Positions 27,911-37,267 of a stretch of DNA of 64,000 bases are shown piece after piece. The notes under the pieces are model-generated. The model was given only the letters and a program-made list of their open reading frames with translations. It did not search any database and was not told where the DNA came from. The translations under genes were made by a program, and so were the position numbers. The number at the start of each line of letters is the position of its first letter. Within the stretch, counting starts at the first letter, position 1. The DNA lies in contig JAJDTM010000005.1 of assembly GCA_022827185.1 (NCBI GenBank), positions 186,001 through 250,000 of the forward strand, read 5' to 3'. The DNA comes from Candidatus Poribacteria bacterium. Its GTDB lineage: Bacteria; Poribacteria; WGA-4E; WGA-3G.

Positions 27911-29029
27911 ATGTTTTATCATCTCTTTTTTGAGAATCTGATTGAAATCTTTTCGCCGTTCAATATTTTTCGCTATATTAGTTTTCGCGCGATTTATGCG
28001 ACGGCGACTGCCCTCCTTATTTCCCTTGTTTTAGGGCCTTTTATGATAGAAAAGTTGAAGCAGTTGAGGATCGGGGAACACATTCAGGAGGAAGTAGCAG
28101 AAGCCCAACAGAATACCGAAAATCAGAACAAAGCGGGGATACCTACAATGGGCGGCGTTCTGATCATTGTGTCAGTGCTGATATCGGTGGTATTTTGGTC
28201 GCGTTTAGATCAACCTTATATTTACTTAATGATTTTGACGATGCTCTGGTTCGGTGGCCTCGGATTTCTCGATGATTACAGTAAACTGATCAAACAACAA
28301 TCCTTGGGACTCCGCGGGTGGCACAAGATTGCGCTGCAAACGGTGGGTGCGTTGGCAATTGCTGGTTATCTTTATCACTGGGGACCCGCGCAAACTGACA
28401 ATCTGGCGACACGAACATCTCTGATCCTCCCTTTTTTTAAAGATGTTCAACCGAATTTAGGTATATTCTTTATCCCTTTCGCGACGCTGGTTATCGTTGG
28501 CGCTTCTAATGCTGTCAACCTTACAGACGGGATGGATGGTTTGGCGATCGGATGTACACTATTCGTTGCTGGAACTTTGGGGATAGTGGGGTACATGACA
28601 AGCCACAACGAGATTGCAGCGTATCTGAATATCTTTCATCTGCCGGTAGGTGGGGAAGTGACAGCAATTTTCTGTGCAGCGTTAGTCGGAGCGGGCTTGG
28701 GGTTTTTATGGTATAACGGTCACCCCGCGCAGGTCTTTATGGGGGATACCGGATCCTTGGCACTCGGCGCGACGCTCGGAACGGTGGCAGTGCTTATAAA
28801 GCAGGAATTTCTACTTGTGGTCGTCGGTGCGATTTTCGTCGCCGAAACGTTATCGGTTATTATCCAAGTCTGGTCATACCGAACGTTTGGCAAACGCGTA
28901 TTCAAGATGTCGCCAATTCATTACCATTTTCTGCTTTCAGGCTGGAAAGAATCTAAAGTCGTCATTAGATTTTGGATTGTCGGGCTTATCTTAGTCTTGG
29001 TAGCCTTAAGTACGTTGAAACTTCGATAA
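27911..29029 (+). CDS. mraY: Phospho-MurNAc-pentapeptide translocase MraY
   Basis: This 372-residue polytopic membrane enzyme has about ten helices. Catalytic motifs include AGIPTMGGVLII near residue 76, GFLDDYSKLIKQQSLGLRG near 117 (Asp pair), NAVNLTDGMDGLAIG near 198 (NxxNxxDGxDGL) and GDTGSLALGATLGTVAVL near 277, with HxxH-like PIHYHFLLSGWKE near 335. It transfers phospho-MurNAc-pentapeptide to undecaprenyl phosphate, making lipid I at the inner membrane. Confidence 0.96.
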   Translation: MFYHLFFENLIEIFSPFNIFRYISFRAIYATATALLISLVLGPFMIEKLKQLRIGEHIQEEVAEAQQNTENQNKAGIPTMGGVLIIVSVLISVVFWSRLDQPYIYLMILTMLWFGGLGFLDDYSKLIKQQSLGLRGWHKIALQTVGALAIAGYLYHWGPAQTDNLATRTSLILPFFKDVQPNLGIFFIPFATLVIVGASNAVNLTDGMDGLAIGCTLFVAGTLGIVGYMTSHNEIAAYLNIFHLPVGGEVTAIFCAALVGAGLGFLWYNGHPAQVFMGDTGSLALGATLGTVAVLIKQEFLLVVVGAIFVAETLSVIIQVWSYRTFGKRVFKMSPIHYHFLLSGWKESKVVIRFWIVGLILVLVALSTLKLR

Positions 29030-29032
29030 GCA

Positions 29033-29103
29033 GGACTTACGCATTTTTCTATGCACTGCTGGCGGGGTTTGAAAACCCACCAGCAAACGGGGTTGCGTAA
29101 GTC
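29033..29103. repeat. Nested palindromic unit with GGACTTACGCA/TGCGTAAGTC ends
   Basis: GACTTACGCA (29034-29043) and TGCGTAAGTC (29094-29103) form a perfect 10-bp outer inverted repeat. Inside is an imperfect hairpin TGCTGGCGGGGTTT / AAAACCCACCAGCA (29057-29085). The same end motif recurs at 30619-30629 and 31985-31995, always in dcw gene gaps. The structure resembles a small MITE- or REP-like element. Confidence 0.65.
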
Positions 29104-29144
29104 GTAGATAAGTATAGTTTCGCACCGAGTGTTGGGGGCTCTTA

Positions 29145-30545
29145 GTGCAATTTCAAGGAAAATGTGCGACAGTTTTTGGCGTAAACCGTAGTGGGATCGC
29201 CGCAGCAAAATTGTTACGGGCACGCGGTGCCACAGTCACAGTTACAGACACACGGTCCGCGGACGCGTTGTCATTGGAAATCGCTGCGCTGGAAGATGCT
29301 TCTAAACCAGACTACAAAAAGTTTTTTGATGGACATCCCGCAGAATGCATTGCAGATGCGGATCTTATCGTCGTTTCACCGGGTGTGCCACTTGACATCC
29401 CAATTCTGTGTGAGGCACGGGCGCGTCATCTCCCGATCCTCGCGGAATTAGAGGTTGCCGCAAGTATATGTCCTGCACCAATTGTTGCTATCACTGGCAC
29501 GAAAGGTAAATCAACGACAACGCTACTCACAGCAGCAATGCTAAAGGCAAGCGGCAAATTTCCAAATGTCTGTGTCGCAGGGAACATCGGCGTGCCATTA
29601 GCAGCGGAGGTTGAAGACCTTACAAATCAAGATATTGTTGTTGTTGAGGCAAGCAGTTTTCAGTTGGAAAGCACTGTCACCTTTCATCCGAGGGTTAGCG
29701 TCGTACTCAACTTATCACGTGATCACTTGGACCGGCATGGAACGATGTCCGCCTACCGAGCCGCAAAACAGAAGATTTCTGGTAATCAGACGACGACTGA
29801 CTGGATAATTCTTAACGGCTTGGATGCTTCTGTCAAGGATTTCGCTACATCGACGGTGGCGAAAACACTCTATTTTATGGACAAAGGTGTTCCTGAAGAT
29901 TCGTCGGTTTCGGGTGTATTTAGAGAAGGTCCGGGGCTTTTTGCACAATGGAATGGTACTCGTAAAAGAATCTGTGATATTGCAGATATTCCGCTTCGGG
30001 GGAGACACAACGTACAGAACGTCCTCGCCGCTATTGCTGTAGCATTAGTTTTTGATGTAACAGAGACACAAATTCAGAAAGCGCTCCAACAGTTTGATCT
30101 GTCACATCCCGCTTTATTTCATGCGTTTGAACCGGTGCGAACTTTAACGGGTGTTGAATTTATTGATGATTCAAAGGCGACAAATGTTGCGGCAGTCAAA
30201 GCAGCCCTGGAATCAATAGAGAACGCTCAAGTTGTTCTGATTATGGGAGGATATGACAAAGGGAATGATTATGCCCCGCTGCGTGAAATAGTTCGTGCCA
30301 AGGTCAAAGTCGCTGTTATGCTTGGCGAGTACACCCAACAGATTGAAAAGACACTCGCGAATACAACAGACATAGTTAAGGCAAAAACGATGGTCGAGGC
30401 GGTACAGATTGCCTACAAATGTGCATCGCCTGGGGATGTCGTGCTATTATCGCCCGCAAATGCAAGTTTCGATATGTACACCGATTATAAGGCGCGCGGG
30501 ACCGACTTTAAAGCGGCAGTTGATACGCTTCAACCGCTTCACTAA
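29145..30545 (+). CDS. murD: UDP-MurNAc-L-Ala--D-Glu ligase MurD
   Basis: This 466-residue Mur ligase starts with GTG (29145). It has an N-terminal Rossmann segment (TVFGVNRSGIAAAKLLRARG near residue 10) and the ATP loop AITGTKGKSTTTLLTAAML near residue 115. It also has VEASSFQLE (MurD-specific E-x-SSFQL), NLSRDHLDRHGTMSAYRAAK, and the C-terminal IDDSKATN and LSPANASFDMY. It adds D-glutamate to UDP-MurNAc-L-Ala in the cytoplasm. Confidence 0.96.
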   Translation: MQFQGKCATVFGVNRSGIAAAKLLRARGATVTVTDTRSADALSLEIAALEDASKPDYKKFFDGHPAECIADADLIVVSPGVPLDIPILCEARARHLPILAELEVAASICPAPIVAITGTKGKSTTTLLTAAMLKASGKFPNVCVAGNIGVPLAAEVEDLTNQDIVVVEASSFQLESTVTFHPRVSVVLNLSRDHLDRHGTMSAYRAAKQKISGNQTTTDWIILNGLDASVKDFATSTVAKTLYFMDKGVPEDSSVSGVFREGPGLFAQWNGTRKRICDIADIPLRGRHNVQNVLAAIAVALVFDVTETQIQKALQQFDLSHPALFHAFEPVRTLTGVEFIDDSKATNVAAVKAALESIENAQVVLIMGGYDKGNDYAPLREIVRAKVKVAVMLGEYTQQIEKTLANTTDIVKAKTMVEAVQIAYKCASPGDVVLLSPANASFDMYTDYKARGTDFKAAVDTLQPLH

Positions 30546-30666
30546 AAAATATAGGCGAACTTAGTTTTTAGGATCAAAGCCCCTTTGCAGGCGGGGTTTC
30601 AAACCCCGCCTGCAGCAGTGCGTAAGTCCTGAAAAATATAGGCGAACTCAGTTTTTAGGATCAAAG
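30545..30666. repeat. Composite repeat: 35-bp direct repeats flanking a 14-bp perfect palindrome
   Basis: Two 35-bp copies beginning AAAAATATAGGCGAAC and ending GGATCAAAG lie at 30545-30579 and 30632-30666, differing at one base. Between them is a perfect hairpin, TGCAGGCGGGGTTT (30586-30599) with AAACCCCGCCTGCA (30601-30614), and a TGCGTAAGTCC end motif (30619-30629). The arrangement looks like insertion of a palindromic unit with duplication of flanking DNA, or two recombined copies. A related hairpin is at 58502-58528. Confidence 0.75.
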
Positions 30667-30690
30667 TAAAACAGAAAGGGAAATACCTCG

Positions 30691-31956
30691 ATGCTACGTA
30701 GCTACCAAAACTCTCCTCGTAGCAAATGGAATTTCAAATCCAAACCAAAATCTCGACCTTGGTGGACAAACACGCGCTCTTATTTCGCTGCCAGAGAGCG
30801 ACAAGAACCCGTAACCGAAACATTATCTGAGCAAAAACCTGGGCGAATGGATAAAGCGTTAATCGCGCTTACGATCTGCCTCATTGCTATAGGCATTTTG
30901 ATGGTATACAGTTCCAGCCATCTACTCTCTTCGAGGCATTATGACGGTTATAGTTACCGTTATTTACAAACACACATCATCGCGTGTACGATCGGTTTAG
31001 TTGGTATGTACATGACTTCTTATCTATCCTATAGGTTTTATGCAAAGTTCGCGAACCTCCTTTTGATACTTTCATTCATAGGGTTGTTATTGGTTTTCGT
31101 GCCAAGTTTAGGGGCGAGCGTACAGGGCGCGGAAGGCGGTAGATTTAAACGCTGGATCAATATAGGGTTACCTATCAATTTTCAGCCTGTCGAATTTGCC
31201 AAGATAGCGTTGGTGATACATGTAGCGAATTTCATAAGCCGTAACCCAGAACGCGTCAAGAGTTTCTTCAACGGTGTGCTTCCGAATCTGCTAATCTTAG
31301 CTGCCGCTTTCGGTCTCGTGGTGAGTCAACCAGATTTCGGTTCAGCGTTCTTGTTGGCGGTAACCGTCTGCATCGTCTTATTTATCGGCGGGATACGTAT
31401 ATGGCATGTGTTGATGCTTGCTGGCGCGGGGGGTGGACTTCTCAGTTTACTCGTAATTCGGGATACGTATCGGTTAAAACGTATCATGGACTATTTAGCG
31501 ATGTTGAAATCACCGGATGCAGCGAACTATCATCTAACACGCTCACTGGATGCCCTTGAAGGCGGTGGACTCCTTGGAATGGGTATTGACAGCAGCCTTC
31601 AGAAAATCTCACGCCTTCCCTATCCACACACAGATTTTATTTTCGCTGTATTGGGGGAGGAATTCGGATTTGTCGGTGCTGCAGCCGTAACGATTATTTT
31701 TATGTTATTTGTCTGGCGCGGACTCCACATATCCCGACACGTCAACGATCTGTTTGGATCTTTGCTTGCTACGGGACTCACAACACTGATCGGCTTACAA
31801 GCCTTTATCAATATTGGCGTTGTAACGGGTTTGTTACCGACCAAAGGGATTACGTTGCCATTTATTAGTTACGGAGGTTCATCCATCGTTCTGAGTTTGG
31901 TGAGCGTTGGTATCCTTCTGAATGTTTCACGGAACATCGATCGGAGTCCGGACTGA
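30691..31956 (+). CDS. ftsW: Septal peptidoglycan polymerase FtsW (SEDS family)
   Basis: This 421-residue SEDS protein has about ten membrane helices after a basic 55-residue N-terminal extension. The family signature is visible near the C-terminus (LPTKGITLPFISYGGSSIVL, with the conserved GLLPTKG and SYGGSS). Near the middle are FQPVEFAKIALVIHVA and ALSQPDFGS-like VVSQPDFGSAFLLAVTV. It polymerises lipid II with FtsI as cognate transpeptidase. The ATG at 30691 has AAAGGGAAA upstream. Confidence 0.95.
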   Translation: MLRSYQNSPRSKWNFKSKPKSRPWWTNTRSYFAARERQEPVTETLSEQKPGRMDKALIALTICLIAIGILMVYSSSHLLSSRHYDGYSYRYLQTHIIACTIGLVGMYMTSYLSYRFYAKFANLLLILSFIGLLLVFVPSLGASVQGAEGGRFKRWINIGLPINFQPVEFAKIALVIHVANFISRNPERVKSFFNGVLPNLLILAAAFGLVVSQPDFGSAFLLAVTVCIVLFIGGIRIWHVLMLAGAGGGLLSLLVIRDTYRLKRIMDYLAMLKSPDAANYHLTRSLDALEGGGLLGMGIDSSLQKISRLPYPHTDFIFAVLGEEFGFVGAAAVTIIFMLFVWRGLHISRHVNDLFGSLLATGLTTLIGLQAFINIGVVTGLLPTKGITLPFISYGGSSIVLSLVSVGILLNVSRNIDRSPD

Positions 31957-31984
31957 TACCCAACTAACCGATCTTATAAGATTA

Positions 31985-32060
31985 GGACTTACGCAAATTT
32001 AGCACACGATGGTAGATTTCTTAGTTTTAAACCCCCTAAATCCCCCTTATCCGGGGGACT
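31985..32060. repeat. Repeat region with GGACTTACGCA and CCCCC/GGGGG hairpin
   Basis: GGACTTACGCA (31985-31995) matches the end motif of the units at 29033 and 30619. Downstream, CCCCC-TTATCC-GGGGG (32042-32057) repeats the core seen at 7196-7220. This is the ftsW-murG gap; two different repeat families meet here. Confidence 0.6.
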
Positions 32061-32123
32061 TTAAGAGGAAATTCGTAGTCCGAAAGATAAATCGCTAAGT
32101 TGAACCTTTTGGTAAGATTAATT

Positions 32124-33323
32124 ATGAGTACTTCCAAACATTGCGATACAAATTTATCAGGAATCAACAGCCACGATGTGGTGTCATCACAACAGATAGA
32201 AACACATCGAAAAGTTGTTATCGCAGGTGGTGGAACAGGTGGACATATCTACCCAGCGATTGGTATTGCCCAGGCATTACAACGCTTGGACGCTACGGTA
32301 GATATTATATTCATCGGTGGTGCGGGTAGATTGGAATCAACGCTGGTCCCTCAACACGGTTTCCAGTTTCGACCTATTTCAGTTGCGGGTTTTCCACGCC
32401 GTCTAACGCTACAATGGTTTCCGGTTATCTGGAAGGTTTTTTGTGGACTTACACAGTCGTTGCGATATATGAACGAATTGAAGCCAGACGTTGTTATTGG
32501 GACGGGCGGATATGTTTCAGGTCCGGTGCTTTTAGCTGCACTTCTTCGTAAGATTCCGGTCGCTATTCAGGAACAGAATGCCTCTGTCGGTTTAACAAAT
32601 AGCATTTTGGCACGCTGGGCGAAAGCCGCCTATCTCGCTATGGAGTCGGCTCGTAAGAACAATTCGTTCCGACATACTGGGCATATAGAGGTAACAGGCA
32701 ACCCGATTCGTCCCGCAATCACTGCATTTCCGAGGTGCGAGGAAACCTATAGGAAATTTGGGTTGTCTCCAGACCGGAAAACAATCTTTGTAATGGGTGG
32801 AAGTCAGGGTGCTCAAGCCATCAATACAGCTGTTACAGATGCGCTCCCGTCCTTGGTCGAACTTGCCGACCAGATTCAGATCGTTCATCAAACTGGAGCG
32901 GCTGATGTTGCGTCTGTCGAAACCGAGTATGAAGCGGTGCTTGCATTACATAAAGACTTCTTACATTGCGTGCGCCCTTTTTTTGATACTGTTGAGGAAA
33001 TCTATAGCATCACAGATGTTATGGTGTGCAGAGCAGGTGGGATGACTGTTGCTGAAGTCACTGCATGCGGTATTCCAGCAATTTTCATACCTTTACCTTC
33101 ACAAACCGGAAATGATCAGGTACGAAACGCATACAGTATTGCTGAAGAAGGTGCCGCTGTTGTGTTAGAACAGGGTGGGTTCACAGTAGAAATGCTTGTT
33201 GAAAGCCTTACCCATATACTATTGGATCAGGACACATACGAGCAGATGGTATCCGCCAGTCGAGCACTTGGCAAACCGAATGCAAGCGATAATATTGCTA
33301 AATCCATTCTTTCGTATGTTTAG
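32124..33323 (+). CDS. murG: UDP-GlcNAc transferase MurG
   Basis: This 399-residue GT28 glycosyltransferase has the N-terminal loop VVIAGGGTGGHIYPAIGIAQ near residue 32, FIGGAGRLESTLVPQHGF near 62, DVVIGTGGYVSGPVLLAALL near 124, and the donor-binding GGSQGAQAIN near 224. The C-terminal motif DVMVCRAGGMTVAEVTACG is near 300, followed by PSQTGNDQVRNA. It makes lipid II at the inner leaflet. The ATG at 32124 is used; an in-frame TTG at 32100 lies upstream. The 30-residue leader before the Rossmann loop is longer than usual. Confidence 0.95.
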   Translation: MSTSKHCDTNLSGINSHDVVSSQQIETHRKVVIAGGGTGGHIYPAIGIAQALQRLDATVDIIFIGGAGRLESTLVPQHGFQFRPISVAGFPRRLTLQWFPVIWKVFCGLTQSLRYMNELKPDVVIGTGGYVSGPVLLAALLRKIPVAIQEQNASVGLTNSILARWAKAAYLAMESARKNNSFRHTGHIEVTGNPIRPAITAFPRCEETYRKFGLSPDRKTIFVMGGSQGAQAINTAVTDALPSLVELADQIQIVHQTGAADVASVETEYEAVLALHKDFLHCVRPFFDTVEEIYSITDVMVCRAGGMTVAEVTACGIPAIFIPLPSQTGNDQVRNAYSIAEEGAAVVLEQGGFTVEMLVESLTHILLDQDTYEQMVSASRALGKPNASDNIAKSILSYV

Positions 33324-33387
33324 TGAGTCATACACCGACTGTCAGAGTAGTGTTTACAAGTCTTAAGTTTAGGACAAAAGAGACAAA

Positions 33388-34776
33388 ATGTTTGGAAAAA
33401 CACGACATATCCATATCATCGGTATTGGTGGCGCAGGCTTAAGTGGTATCACGGAAATTCTGCTGGATCTTGGGTTTCATGTGACAGGTTCAGATATCCA
33501 AGAGTCCTATACGACAGAACACTTGCGCGCTCGCGGGGCTACCATCTACTACGGACATGCCGCATCGCATATACAGGGTGCTGATGTTGTCGTTATTTCT
33601 CCTGCTATTCCGCCTGACAATTCCGAACTCCTTGCTGCGGAGACGCAGAAAATCCCTATAGTGAGGGGCGCGGAGATGTTGAATGAGATTACCCGAATGC
33701 GCTACAGCGTTGCTGTCAGCGGAACACACGGCAAAACAACCACAACTGCTATGACGGCTACAGTCCTCAGCAGTCTTGATCCGACGGTTGTTGTAGGTGG
33801 AAAACTTATGAACGGTAGTCACGCGCAAAGTGGCGAAGGTGATGTTATGGTAATTGAAGCGGACGAAGCCTACGGTTCCATTGAGATGTTCTATCCCACC
33901 GTTGCGGTTGTCACGTCCGTTGATGCCGACCACTTGGATTATTACAATAGCGTTGATGAAATTGGGGAAACATTTCTCAAATTCATCAATAAAGTCCCGT
34001 TCTATGGTGCAGCCGTTCTTTGCTTAGATGCAGAGAATATTCAGAAGTTCATCCCACGGGTTAAGAAACGTTATATTACCTACGGTCTTGAGACAAGAGC
34101 AGATTTAATAGCCGAAGGCATTACTGTAGAAGGTCCCACCTCACGCTATCGAGTCCGCAAAAATGGACACTTGTACGGTGAAATTCACCTCAAAATGCCG
34201 GGTCGTCATAATATTTCTAATTCCTTGGCAGCAATTGCCGTCGGACTTGAATTTGATATTCCGTTCGATAGCATTCGGGAGAAGCTTGAATCGTTTCAAG
34301 GTGTTCACCGTCGTTTTGAAGTACTTGGTGAAGTCAATAATATCATCGTTGTTGACGATTATGCCCATAACCCAGCAAAGTTGAAAGCAGCCCTCAGCGG
34401 GGCGCGCGACGGCTACAAACGGCGTATTATCGCAGTTTTCCAACCACACCGATACCAGCGTGTTAGAGATTTAGCGGATGAATTCTCTCGATCCTTTTAC
34501 CAAGCAGACGTCCTTATTGTTACCTCAATTTATAGTGCTGGCGAAGCACCTATTGAAAACGTCACCGCTGAAAAACTTGCCCAATCAATACAAGCACACG
34601 GGCATCGGCACGTCCTTTATGTTCCCGATACGGATAAAATTACGGATGTTCTGATGGAAATAACCGAACCTGAGGATATTGTCATTACATTGGGAGCCGG
34701 TGACATTAGTAAGGTAGGGCGCGAATTTTTAAGTAGACTTCAGGCAGATAAGACGAATAATCAGAGGCACATTTAA
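33388..34776 (+). CDS. murC: UDP-MurNAc--L-alanine ligase MurC
   Basis: This 462-residue Mur ligase begins with HIIGIGGAGLSGITEILLDL (residues 9-28) and the MurC-type GSD motif VTGSDIQES. The ATP loop is VSGTHGKTTTTAMTATVL near residue 110; other marks are EADEAYGSIEMFYP, GRHNISNSLAAIAV, VVDDYAHNPAKLKAAL and VFQPHRYQRVRDL, all characteristic. It attaches L-alanine to UDP-MurNAc. murB, which commonly follows, is missing from the cluster. Confidence 0.96.
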   Translation: MFGKTRHIHIIGIGGAGLSGITEILLDLGFHVTGSDIQESYTTEHLRARGATIYYGHAASHIQGADVVVISPAIPPDNSELLAAETQKIPIVRGAEMLNEITRMRYSVAVSGTHGKTTTTAMTATVLSSLDPTVVVGGKLMNGSHAQSGEGDVMVIEADEAYGSIEMFYPTVAVVTSVDADHLDYYNSVDEIGETFLKFINKVPFYGAAVLCLDAENIQKFIPRVKKRYITYGLETRADLIAEGITVEGPTSRYRVRKNGHLYGEIHLKMPGRHNISNSLAAIAVGLEFDIPFDSIREKLESFQGVHRRFEVLGEVNNIIVVDDYAHNPAKLKAALSGARDGYKRRIIAVFQPHRYQRVRDLADEFSRSFYQADVLIVTSIYSAGEAPIENVTAEKLAQSIQAHGHRHVLYVPDTDKITDVLMEITEPEDIVITLGAGDISKVGREFLSRLQADKTNNQRHI

Positions 34777-34836
34777 TCTCCATCAGAACAACGGACTATT
34801 GCGAAGGAAGGGAAAAATAAACGGAGGGTTTCATTC

Positions 34837-35733
34837 TTGCACAAGCAGCATAGTGGATATGTACGGCAGAGTTCAATGCCTCGGCAGCGACTCGGTAGAC
34901 GTGCGAACACCAAGACCTATCTGTTACGGAGAATCGTTTTTATCGTTGCCATTGTCCTTACTTTGTCCTTCATCGGCAAGACGGTACTCAGTTTTTTCAG
35001 TGCTGAATATGTTTCTCTTGAACTTTCTGGAAACATGCACTATACTGATTTACAAATTTATGACGCTTTAGGTCAGCAATTGCAAAATATTGTCACCGAT
35101 TCCGAAGAACGGACAGTTAATTATCTCAAGGAAAACCTGAGCTATATCAAAGATGTTAGCGTTACCAAACATGTGATGAAACGGCTGCTGACTATTGAAA
35201 TCACTGAGCGCGAACCTTTTGCGATTCTGAGGTTTGATGCCACTGCTGATGTCCCTGTTGATCGGAATGGTTCATTTTTCTTGGTAGATAGTGAGGGACA
35301 TGTGTTAAAACATATAGATAGGCAAGAAGCAGGGCGATTAATACCTGAGCCGTTTGGAGACATGGTGATACTTAAGGTAAGATCTGATGAGATACCAAAG
35401 GTGGGGACTGCTATCAAGATGTCGGAAGTTGTCTTGGGGTTGGTGGTCTTAAAAACCGCCTTGCTTCGAGAGCGAAACCTTGCGACGCAGTTAGAGAGCA
35501 TTGATGCGGGTGATTCTCAGAAGATTAAACTCCAACTTGATGCTTTTCCTGTATCCGTCTGGCTTGCCGCAGATACAATTGAACTCGGACTTCATCACAT
35601 CGCTCTGTTTTTAAAACATCGCAAAACCGAAGTACTCAAACTTATCCGGGAAAGTTCAGTGGAGGTACAGCCGTACCTTGATGCAAGATTCCAAGATACA
35701 ATGTACTTAGGGGGTTTGGCAGAAAACGAGTAA
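34837..35733 (+). CDS. ftsQ: Cell division protein FtsQ/DivIB
   Basis: This 298-residue bitopic protein has a basic cytoplasmic end, a membrane helix near residues 31-52 (RIVFIVAIVLTLSFIGKTVL), and a POTRA-like domain beginning VSLELSGNMHYTDLQIYDAL. A beta region with the FtsQ pattern VTKHVMKRLLTIEITEREPF follows. It scaffolds the FtsQLB complex. The start is a TTG at 34837 preceded by GGAGGG at good spacing; no in-frame ATG before the helix has a comparable site. Its position between murC and ftsA supports the call. Confidence 0.88.
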   Translation: MHKQHSGYVRQSSMPRQRLGRRANTKTYLLRRIVFIVAIVLTLSFIGKTVLSFFSAEYVSLELSGNMHYTDLQIYDALGQQLQNIVTDSEERTVNYLKENLSYIKDVSVTKHVMKRLLTIEITEREPFAILRFDATADVPVDRNGSFFLVDSEGHVLKHIDRQEAGRLIPEPFGDMVILKVRSDEIPKVGTAIKMSEVVLGLVVLKTALLRERNLATQLESIDAGDSQKIKLQLDAFPVSVWLAADTIELGLHHIALFLKHRKTEVLKLIRESSVEVQPYLDARFQDTMYLGGLAENE

Positions 35734-35843
35734 GGACTCTTTCATGACGACCGATAGGTATGATGAGGCGTACACAATAAGATCCCTGTTTATCGTTCTT
35801 TATGTCGCAGATGTTTAAGGAAAAAGGAGGTGAAAACATTTAG

Positions 35844-37070
35844 ATGCCAAAACAAAATATTATCGCGGGGCTTGATATCGGTTCAAGCAAAATTTCGGTA
35901 GTTGTTGGAAACACGTTGCAGGGTAGTACCCAAAAAATAGGGATCATTGGTGTCGGGCATGCAGAGGCTGAAGGCCTTCGAGCAGGGGTCGTTGTTGACA
36001 TCAACCAAACAGCGGAGGCTATCCGTAAAGCTATTTCTAATGCCGAGTTAATGGCAGGCGTGAAAATAGACTCTGTCTGTGTCGGCATTTCCGGGGAGCA
36101 TATCATTGGTCAAACATCGCATGGGGTTGTTTCCGTTGCGAACACCGAAATTTCACAGGAAGATGTTGACCGTGCTATGATAGCCGCGGAGGCTATTTCT
36201 GTTCCTGCTGACCGAGAGATCCTGCATGTCATCCAACAGAATTTTGTCGTTGATGCCCAAGACCGTATCAGAGAACCAATTGGAATGTCCGGGGCGCGTC
36301 TTGAAGCTTATGCTTATATTATTACAGCTGGCAAAACGGCTATCCAGAATCTACTCAATAGTATTGAAAAGGCAGGTGTACCTATAATTGAGACCCTTGT
36401 CGCTGCACCTCTGGCTGCAACACAGGCAGTTGTTTCAAGGGATGAACGTGAAGTTGGTATCGCTTTGGTTGACATCGGTGACGGCACAACTGAAATTGTC
36501 GTCTATAAAGAGGATTCTATTCAACATACAGCAGTAATCCCTGTCGGCGGGCAGCATGTTACCAACGACATCGCTCAATATTTAAAAGTCACCCTTCCGG
36601 AAGCAGAAGAGCTCAAACTTCATCGCGGCTGCGCGTGGACGGAATTAGTAGATACAGATGAAATCAGATCTATCCCGGTCACCGGTGATGCCAGTCCCCC
36701 ACGTTTTATCGACCGAGTTGAACTTGCACAAATTATTGAGTACCGCATGGCAGAAATCTTAGAAGTAATTGGCTATGAATTAGGGGATATGCCGCTTCCG
36801 GGTGGGCTTGTCCTCACCGGTGGTACAGCACTTATGGACGGTCTTCAGGAACTGACTGAAGCCATGCTTCAGCTGCGCGTCCAGATAGGTTACCCGCGCG
36901 GATTACAAGGCTTAACGGACCGAGTCAATCATCCGATGTATGCTACGAGTATAGGGCTTGCACTTTATGGTGAATCCTCGCGCCGGCAAGAGCAGGAACA
37001 CAACGCCCGTCACGGGGATGGCGGTGTTGGCGCATTCCTGCAACGCATCAAAGAATGGTTCGGATATTAA
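35844..37070 (+). CDS. ftsA: Cell division actin-like protein FtsA
   Basis: This 408-residue actin-fold ATPase begins IIAGLDIGSSKISVVVG (phosphate 1), and has EVGIALVDIGDGTTEIVVYK near residue 207 (phosphate 2), PVGGQHVTNDIAQYL, and PGGLVLTGGTALMDGL near 318 (adenosine motif). The C-terminal amphipathic segment FLQRIKEWFGY would bind the membrane. It tethers FtsZ to the inner membrane. AAGGAGGTG lies upstream of the ATG, one of the strongest ribosome sites in the cluster. Confidence 0.96.
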   Translation: MPKQNIIAGLDIGSSKISVVVGNTLQGSTQKIGIIGVGHAEAEGLRAGVVVDINQTAEAIRKAISNAELMAGVKIDSVCVGISGEHIIGQTSHGVVSVANTEISQEDVDRAMIAAEAISVPADREILHVIQQNFVVDAQDRIREPIGMSGARLEAYAYIITAGKTAIQNLLNSIEKAGVPIIETLVAAPLAATQAVVSRDEREVGIALVDIGDGTTEIVVYKEDSIQHTAVIPVGGQHVTNDIAQYLKVTLPEAEELKLHRGCAWTELVDTDEIRSIPVTGDASPPRFIDRVELAQIIEYRMAEILEVIGYELGDMPLPGGLVLTGGTALMDGLQELTEAMLQLRVQIGYPRGLQGLTDRVNHPMYATSIGLALYGESSRRQEQEHNARHGDGGVGAFLQRIKEWFGY

Positions 37071-37121
37071 TTGGACTTCATTAAGAAAGTGAGCCTATCA
37101 AAGTTAAAGGCGTAGCACAAC

Positions 37122-37150
37122 TTGACTTAACCTTTCTAATACCGTATAAT
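37122..37150 (+). promoter_or_regulatory. Consensus sigma70-type promoter upstream of ftsZ
   Basis: TTGACT (37122-37127) and TATAAT (37145-37150) are separated by 17 bp, in the 197-bp ftsA-ftsZ gap. Transcription would start about 37157, leaving a 110-nt leader before the ftsZ ATG. This would let ftsZ be expressed independently of the long upstream operon. Confidence 0.72.
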
Positions 37151-37267
37151 TTAATGTGAAAAAGCGAATCAACAAACGTTATCAAGGGACCTCGGTCTGG
37201 AGATTGAGGTTACAATGATAGGAGGAATTAGGTTGCTGGATCTCTGCTATAGTAACTGAAATCCAAT

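Noticed and set aside
29030..32100. Possible CRISPR array from the repeated palindromes in the dcw cluster
   Set aside because: Copies are few, unequal in length and separated by whole genes; there are no regular spacers and no cas genes.
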